Assembly: GCF_030020805.1 (NCBI RefSeq)
Contig: NZ_CP125098.1
Span: 2,150,001 to 2,214,000 of the forward strand
Length of the DNA stretch: 64,000 nucleotides
Direction: 5' to 3'
DNA from: Paenibacillus sp. RC67
GTDB lineage: Bacteria; Bacillota; Bacilli; Paenibacillales; NBRC-103111
Part shown: piece after piece, positions 59,064-64,000 of the stretch
How positions within the stretch are numbered: position 1 is the first letter of the stretch
How the letters are laid out: every line of letters begins with the position of its first letter
Made by a program: the position numbers and the translations under genes
The notes under the pieces: model-generated
Databases searched by the model: none
Seen by the model: only the letters and a program-made list of their open reading frames with translations
What the model was told of the DNA's origin: nothing

Positions 59064-60365
59064 TTGAATCATCAAGCCAATTTGTTTCGTGAACAGTTTC
59101 CTTATTCGACACCGCCGCGTGTGCTGTTTGATGGTGTGGATGTACCGACAGCTATGCCGAACGATATTTTTATTACGGATACGACGTTTCGTGATGGGCA
59201 GCAGGCAAGACCGCCTTATACCGTAAAACAGATCGTAGCCTTGTTTGATTATTTGCACCGCCTGTCAGGAGCTAACGGAGTGATTAGACAGTCGGAATTT
59301 TTCCTGTACAGTGAAAAGGATCGTGAAGCGGCTTACAAGTGTATGGAGCGAGGATATCAGTTCCCGGAAGTAACCGCCTGGATTCGCGCTGTGAAGAAAG
59401 ATTTTGCGCTTGTCAAAGACATGGGTATCAAAGAAACAGGAATTTTAACCTCGATCTCCGACTATCATATTTATTTGAAGCTGGGCCTGGATCGTGAAAA
59501 AGCGATGATGCAGTATCTGGATATCGTTGAAGCTGCGCTTGCTAATGGTATTAGGCCACGTTGTCACTTGGAGGATGTGACCCGTGCGGATGTACCAGGC
59601 TTCGTCATCCCTTTTGTAAAGCAGTTGGTGGAGTTATCCGAGCAAAGCGGTATTCCGGTCAAAGTACGCTTATGTGATACGATGGGCTATGGCGTTTCAT
59701 ATCCTGGGGCGGTGCTTCCGAGAAGCGTTCCGCGTTTGATTCATACTTTGAGGGAAGAAACTGGGATTCGCAGCGAACAGCTGGAGTGGCACGGACACAA
59801 TGATTTTTACAAGGTGATGACAAATGCGGCAACGGCATGGCTGTATGGTGTAGGAGGCATTAACGGTACACTGCTCGGTTTTGGCGAACGGACAGGGAAC
59901 ACGCCAATCGAAGGGCTGTTGTTCGAATATATGGGATTAACGGGAGATCATTCCATAGATACGACTGTCGTGACGGAGATAGCGGAATATTTTGAGCGTG
60001 AGCTCGGTTACCAAATCCCACCTATGACGCCTTTTGTCGGGAAGCAGTTCAATGTAACCGCAGCAGGTATTCATGCGGATGGGGTTATCAAGAATGAGGA
60101 GATTTACAATATATTCGATACGGGCAAGCTATTGAATCGTCCTCTAGGAGTTCAAGTGACGGATAAGGCAGGGGCTGCAGGAGTTGCGTTTTGGGTCAAC
60201 AAGCAATTGGGACTTGAAGGAGAACAGCGCTTGGATAAGAAAAATGAATCGATTCAATCGATGACTATGTGGGTAATGGAACAGTATAAAGACGGACGTA
60301 CTACGAGTTTGTCAGATAAGGAACTGCTTGAGGCGGCAAAACGTTTTTTACCGGACTTGTTCTAA
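59064..60365 (+). CDS. Re-type citrate synthase / 2-isopropylmalate synthase-like aldolase
   Basis: 433 residues from TTG (AAAGG 10 nt upstream); an ATG 48 bases earlier lacks an RBS. HMGL-like TIM barrel: DTTFRDGQQARPPYT with metal ligand Asp, IRQSEFFLYSEKDREA, CDTMGYGVSYPGAVLPRS, metal-binding HGHND in EWHGHNDFYKV, GFGERTGNTPIEGLL, and FVGKQFNVTAAGIHADGVIKNEEIYNIFD. These match the group containing Clostridium kluyveri Re-citrate synthase more than leucine-pathway LeuA, and no LeuA regulatory domain is present. Joins acetyl-CoA to a 2-oxo acid, probably oxaloacetate (inference). Confidence 0.8.
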   Translation: MNHQANLFREQFPYSTPPRVLFDGVDVPTAMPNDIFITDTTFRDGQQARPPYTVKQIVALFDYLHRLSGANGVIRQSEFFLYSEKDREAAYKCMERGYQFPEVTAWIRAVKKDFALVKDMGIKETGILTSISDYHIYLKLGLDREKAMMQYLDIVEAALANGIRPRCHLEDVTRADVPGFVIPFVKQLVELSEQSGIPVKVRLCDTMGYGVSYPGAVLPRSVPRLIHTLREETGIRSEQLEWHGHNDFYKVMTNAATAWLYGVGGINGTLLGFGERTGNTPIEGLLFEYMGLTGDHSIDTTVVTEIAEYFERELGYQIPPMTPFVGKQFNVTAAGIHADGVIKNEEIYNIFDTGKLLNRPLGVQVTDKAGAAGVAFWVNKQLGLEGEQRLDKKNESIQSMTMWVMEQYKDGRTTSLSDKELLEAAKRFLPDLF

Positions 60366-60525
60366 AGATTTTCAGGATCGTCGTTATTGCCATGCTGAGG
60401 ACGGGATCAAATTTATTGACATATTGTAAATAACCTATTGATGTTATGTCCTCTTTAGCATATATTGATCGTAAGACAGAGAGAATGGAGACGGAGATGA
60501 CCGTAAGAAAGGACGTGACCGGTTA

Positions 60526-61497
60526 TTGGATAACGTACTTTTGGATCAGATGGTTTTGCATGACGGTACCCTCGACTCCAGCAAACTGGCTAGCAGAGAA
60601 ACACTGTATGTCGGGCGAAACGGCAAGGCGGTAGAACGGTTTGTTGTCGATCCTGACGATAATCGAAGCTTTATCTTCAAGCCGTTGACCAATCTGGAAA
60701 CGATAGGCCGCGAATCATGGGTTTACCAGAATCTCCTTCCTCACATTCCGGCGCGGTATCCTAACCTTCTCGCTCAGGCGAAGCATCGGGACGCAGAACG
60801 GTATTGGGCCATTTACGAAGATTTGGGCAAGCTTGAACATCGATTCGACAGAGATACTCTGATCAAGGCTGCGGCGGCAATCCCGTCTTGGCATCAGCTT
60901 CCGTTAGAATGTGTTCCAGAAGATTTTACAGGACACACTCCCAATACAGATAACATTCTTAACGAAGTGAAAGCAAAAATGGGTGTTTTGAAATCCACTT
61001 TGGAGCGTTTAGCATTCCCGGCTTATTTAATTGAAAGGGCACAACGCATCGTTCTTGAGCTGGACGACGGTTTATTATCAGAGATGACGGTTTCTCATGG
61101 CGACTACCATCCGTTGAATCTATCTCTACGGAATGATCAAATTACGATTCTCGATTGGGAATATGTACACCTTAACTCGGTATATTGGGATCTATATAAC
61201 TTGTTGGATATTACGAGTCCTAACTACAGAAGACCGGAAGTTACCGCCTCCTTGAGGAATGAAGTGCTCCAAGTATATTATGCTCGCCGTTTGCAGCTGG
61301 GCTGGAGCAGTCGATTCTGTACGTTTCAAAAAAATTATTATCGATATGCGCTCATACACTCCTTATGGATTATGACGCTTATTGAGAAGGACTTGCAGGC
61401 TGGTGTAGTAGACCGTTCAGGCCTATTGGAGCAGCAGCAGGAAACGAAGGCGATAATCATGGATATTTTACTTGAGGAAAACGAAATAAGAGTTTGA
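60526..61497 (+). CDS. Phosphotransferase, aminoglycoside-phosphotransferase/choline-kinase fold
   Basis: 323 residues from TTG preceded by AAGGACG (loose spacing). Kinase-like N-lobe (VVDPDDNRSFIFKPLTNLETIGRESWVYQNLLPHI) and APH signature MTVSHGDYHPLNLSLRNDQITILDWEYVHLNSVYWDLYNLLDI, with catalytic Asp in HGDYHPLN and Mg-binding Asp in LDWE. The substrate may be an antibiotic, sugar, choline or amino alcohol; not predictable. Isolated from neighbours, no transport genes. Confidence 0.85.
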   Translation: MDNVLLDQMVLHDGTLDSSKLASRETLYVGRNGKAVERFVVDPDDNRSFIFKPLTNLETIGRESWVYQNLLPHIPARYPNLLAQAKHRDAERYWAIYEDLGKLEHRFDRDTLIKAAAAIPSWHQLPLECVPEDFTGHTPNTDNILNEVKAKMGVLKSTLERLAFPAYLIERAQRIVLELDDGLLSEMTVSHGDYHPLNLSLRNDQITILDWEYVHLNSVYWDLYNLLDITSPNYRRPEVTASLRNEVLQVYYARRLQLGWSSRFCTFQKNYYRYALIHSLWIMTLIEKDLQAGVVDRSGLLEQQQETKAIIMDILLEENEIRV

Positions 61498-61525
61498 ATG
61501 TCGATACAGCAGTCGTTGTGCACAC

Positions 61526-61565
61526 ACCAAGAGACCGAGTCAATGCCCGGCGTCTTGGTTTTTTT
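61526..61565 (+). terminator. Rho-independent terminator
   Basis: Stem ACCAAGA / TCTTGGT with a bulky loop, followed by seven T residues. Confidence 0.8.
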
Positions 61566-61657
61566 GTAAAATAAATAGTGAACTGCCAAATTAATGAAAG
61601 CGGTAACAAGGAGATGCCTATTGGTGTATACTTGTAAATAAAGCGATCAAAGGAGTA

Positions 61658-61879
61658 ATGTCGACTATGGGAGTAGAACCGATGAACCCTTCTGAGTTGT
61701 ATGCTGTTAAACGCTGCTGTCGCTGTGGAACTGATTTGGAGGAGCAAGCCGATTGTTACAAAAGTACCTGTGATGAGTGTGAGGGGAATACCTTTTATCC
61801 CTTGTCACCGCTGCAGCCGAAGGGCAAGCTCATGAAGTTCATGCAAGGAACCAATCTTATCGATGATTATTGGCGCTAA
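61658..61879 (+). CDS. Small zinc-ribbon protein
   Basis: 73 residues. Two Cys pairs, CCRCG and CDECEG, separated by 17 residues, form a likely rubredoxin-like zinc ribbon. Basic C-terminal helix GKLMKFMQGTNLIDDYWR. AAGGAG lies only 2 nt from the first ATG, so translation may start at the second ATG (61667). Cytoplasmic; function unknown. A terminator-like hairpin follows. Confidence 0.65.
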   Translation: MSTMGVEPMNPSELYAVKRCCRCGTDLEEQADCYKSTCDECEGNTFYPLSPLQPKGKLMKFMQGTNLIDDYWR

Positions 61880-61891
61880 TTAATCATTCCC

Positions 61892-61929
61892 CCGCGGGGC
61901 TCTTTTCCGAGCTGCTTGCGGTTTTTTTT
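61892..61929 (+). terminator. Rho-independent terminator
   Basis: Imperfect stem CCGC...GCTC / GAGC...GCGG followed by a run of T residues. Confidence 0.65.
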
Positions 61930-61961
61930 ATTTTGTCTAAAGGCTCCACTTTGTGGGGTTA

Positions 61962-62758
61962 TTATTTGCTGCTGGCTACATAAATGCCTACCTGCTTTGG
62001 ATCAGTCCACACACCACCGTATTGCTGCAATCTTTGCTCCGCCTCGATTTCAAGCCATGACAGCATTTCGTCATACAATCGTGGATCGTTCGGAATAGAC
62101 ATATAATTAAACATCGAAGAGATATAACGGATAATAGGAGTGCGTTCATGAAACACGAGTGAATTCGTAAGTAAGGTTTCTTTAACCTCGGAGAACACAT
62201 TTCCCAGAATAGCCATAGCATTGTCCACACAGAACGTGCCAACAGGTGAAACCATTGAAGGATAGCCGAATGCATTCAGCATGTCATTGTACAAGCTTTT
62301 GATTAAAGGTAGTGAATCCCTGGCATTCGTAATGGCTAGTACACGTCCTTCGGGAACAAGAACTCTTTGAAATTGACGCAAAGCCTGAGGGATATCAGGG
62401 ACATGATACAGCATGTGTCTGGCAGTAACCCATTGAAAGCTTCCGTCATCGAAAGGAGCTCTCTTACATCACCCAGAACGCACTCTATTCCTTCACTCTT
62501 CGTTTGATCAACCATACCGGCTGACTGATCCACCCCTACTAATGGACCTTGATGCTCAATGCTCAACAAATGCCGCAAAAAGCCGCCCGTACCGCATCCT
62601 GCATCCAGAACGGCTTCCTGACCGCTCAACTCCATCAAAGCAACTGCTTCTTCGTTCAAGTTGATTTTCCTGTCTGTATACAAAGAATGAGTCTGAATGC
62701 GAATGCTTAACGGTTCTGCATTGTCGTACTGGCGTGTTACATGAATTGATTGCTCCAT
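61962..62758 (-). pseudogene. SAM-dependent methyltransferase broken by a frameshift
   Basis: Two overlapping minus-strand frames together read as one class I methyltransferase: VLDAGCGTGGFLRHLLSIEHQGPLVGVDQSAGMVDQ in the upstream frame, and PFDDGSFQWVTARHMLYHVPDIPQALRQFQRVLVPEGRVLAITNARDSL in the downstream frame. The join lies near 62455: the sequence GAGCTCCTTTCG would restore LPFDD if one C were present, so one base is missing in a C run. Either a recent single-base deletion (pseudogene) or a sequencing error. Full-length protein would be about 265 residues, normal for the family. Confidence 0.85.
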
Positions 62759-63027
62759 ATGCGGACCTGCCTCCTTTTTACCCCCATCTTACTTTGTGAA
62801 AAGCAGGAAAAGAATGGATATATGTTTTCCTTATATGGATTTTTATGTGAAAAAATATAAAAAAATTAAAAATATGATTCAAAAGGCTGTTGAAAATGGG
62901 ACTGCTGCCATTTACATTAAAGGAGGGAATGAAATGTGACATGTTTCGACAAAAATTGCTGTTGGTTCTGAAATCTACATAGATCCTAAAGTTCGAGGAT
63001 AGTCAGCATGGAGAGGAAAATAAATCA

Positions 63028-64000
63028 TGGTAAAGAAAGCGACAACAACCGTGATTATCGGTATGTTTGGATTGGCTGCTGCTCTAACCAGCTGCAGCGG
63101 TATAAACGGGGATGCTTCAACAGTAACGACCGATGCGGATAAGCCGCTTTCGATGCTTATGATGTGGTACGGGGACGATGTGTTATCGCCCGCCAAGCAG
63201 CGTTTAATACATAAGAGAATTATGGAGAAGTTTAACGTAGACCTGAGGATAGAGACCGTAGATAAAAATAATTACGACGACCAGCTTAACGCAGCTTTTA
63301 TGAACGGGGATAATCCGGATATTGTGTGGATGAATAGTGAAATGACAAGGCGTGCCGCATACAGCGGGGCGCTGCTGCCCCTTGATGACTTGGTTAAAAG
63401 CTCTTCGGTTTGGAGTAAAATGCCCAAGGCTTATTTTGCTGATTCGACGTATAATGGAAAAATTTATTCTTTACCGCAGCAGATTCAAGCTCCGGAATCG
63501 ATTTATTATCGTGCAGACTGGGCGAGAAAGCTTAATATTAAACCGCCCACTAATCCTGAGGAGCTTTATCAGATGTTGTATGCATTCGCCAAAAACGATC
63601 CGGATGGTGACGGAAAAGCGAATACGACGGGGTTCACGATGGAAGGGAACTTGAGTCGTACAGGTGCAATTTGGAGAATGTTTTTGCCTGCTGCTCCACG
63701 TAAGCTTGCTTTATACCTAGATAACCAGGACGATACGATCAAATCGGCATACTTCGTTTCCGGTGATATGAAGAGAGCGCTGCAATGGCTGCGAAAAGGC
63801 TATTCAGATGGTGTTTTGGATAAGGAGTGGGTATTGGAGAAACAAAAGACGGCTGAAGAAAAGTTCATTACAGGGAAAACCGGTGCTTGGGTAATGGGGG
63901 CGGATTTAATATGGCCTCGTTTTGATAAAATGAAAGCCAGCTTTCCTGAAGTGGACATTACCTCCATTCCCCCGATGATCGGGCCATATGGCTCCAATTA
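63028..64000 (+). CDS. Extracellular solute-binding lipoprotein (LplA-like), 3' truncated by window
   Basis: Frame open to the right edge. Lipoprotein signal with lipobox LTSC and lipid Cys23. Periplasmic-binding-like features: DKPLSMLMMWYGDDVLSPAKQRLIHKRIMEKFNVDLRIETVDKNNYDDQLNAAFMNGDNPDIVWMN, SLPQQIQAPESIYYRADWARKLNI, and a Ca-binding-like loop FAKNDPDGDGKANTTGFT typical of Paenibacillus sugar ABC binding proteins. RBS GGAGAGG 10 nt before ATG. Likely the first gene of an ABC sugar importer cut off by the window. Confidence 0.88.

Noticed and set aside
1..64000. tRNA, rRNA, insertion sequence or prophage
   Set aside because: No cloverleaf, rRNA stretch, transposase, integrase or phage structural gene was recognised on either strand.

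Overview
The window reads as chromosomal DNA of a spore-forming Firmicute of the Paenibacillus type. Evidence: strong GGAGG-type ribosome-binding sites with frequent TTG/GTG starts, S-layer-homology proteins, a recognisable spore regulator (GerE), CgeB-type spore glycosyltransferases, a squalene-hopene cyclase, an LplA-like solute-binding lipoprotein with a DPDGDG loop, and OmpR/NarL-type two-component systems. No rRNA, tRNA, insertion sequence or CRISPR array was seen. Organism assignment is inference; no database was searched.

Layout. 1-6.5 kb: end of an MFS efflux pump, two secreted proteins of unknown function (one made of four ~95-residue repeats behind a long palindrome next to a MarR gene), and a DeoR regulator with a ROK sugar kinase. 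6.7-10.9 kb: an OmpR-type regulator and a very large hybrid histidine kinase. 11.2-36.3 kb: a ~25 kb surface-glycan island. It holds at least ten glycosyltransferases; GDP-mannose genes (manC, gmd) that with a perosamine-synthase-like aminotransferase and a NeuD/PerB-like acetyltransferase could make GDP-N-acetylperosamine; a complete dTDP-rhamnose set (rmlA-B-D-C); three tandem CgeB paralogues; a collagen-like GPT-repeat protein; and a prolyl-4-hydroxylase fused to an OsmC domain. 36.4-45.1 kb: a ferritin-like protein and three exported proteins (SLH-anchored, then two large PKD/FN3-like proteins), locally A/T-richer. 45.2-50.9 kb: a class III adenylate cyclase with an N-terminal START-like domain, a NarL-type two-component pair, a YcnI-like protein, a CAP-domain protein and an MscL channel with a zinc-ribbon tail. 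51-64 kb: squalene-hopene cyclase, an AraC regulator with an alcohol dehydrogenase and alginate-lyase-like protein, gerE, small proteins, a putative Re-citrate synthase, a phosphotransferase, a frameshifted methyltransferase and the start of a solute-binding lipoprotein.

How it may work together. The island carries what a glycosylated collagen-like spore-surface filament would need: a GPT-repeat acceptor whose Thr residues resemble the glycosylated Thr of Bacillus BclA, a proline hydroxylase next door, two nucleotide-sugar pathways and many transferases. The most unusual signal is a short segment with small residues (mostly Gly, with two Ala and one Lys in the 83-residue protein) at exact four-residue spacing. 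It is shared by the N-termini of all three CgeB paralogues (six Gly each) and the C-terminus of a small, very basic protein in the same island. Together with Lys/Arg-rich N-terminal tails on several transferases, it suggests a common localisation or assembly tag for a spore-surface glycosylation machine (inference).
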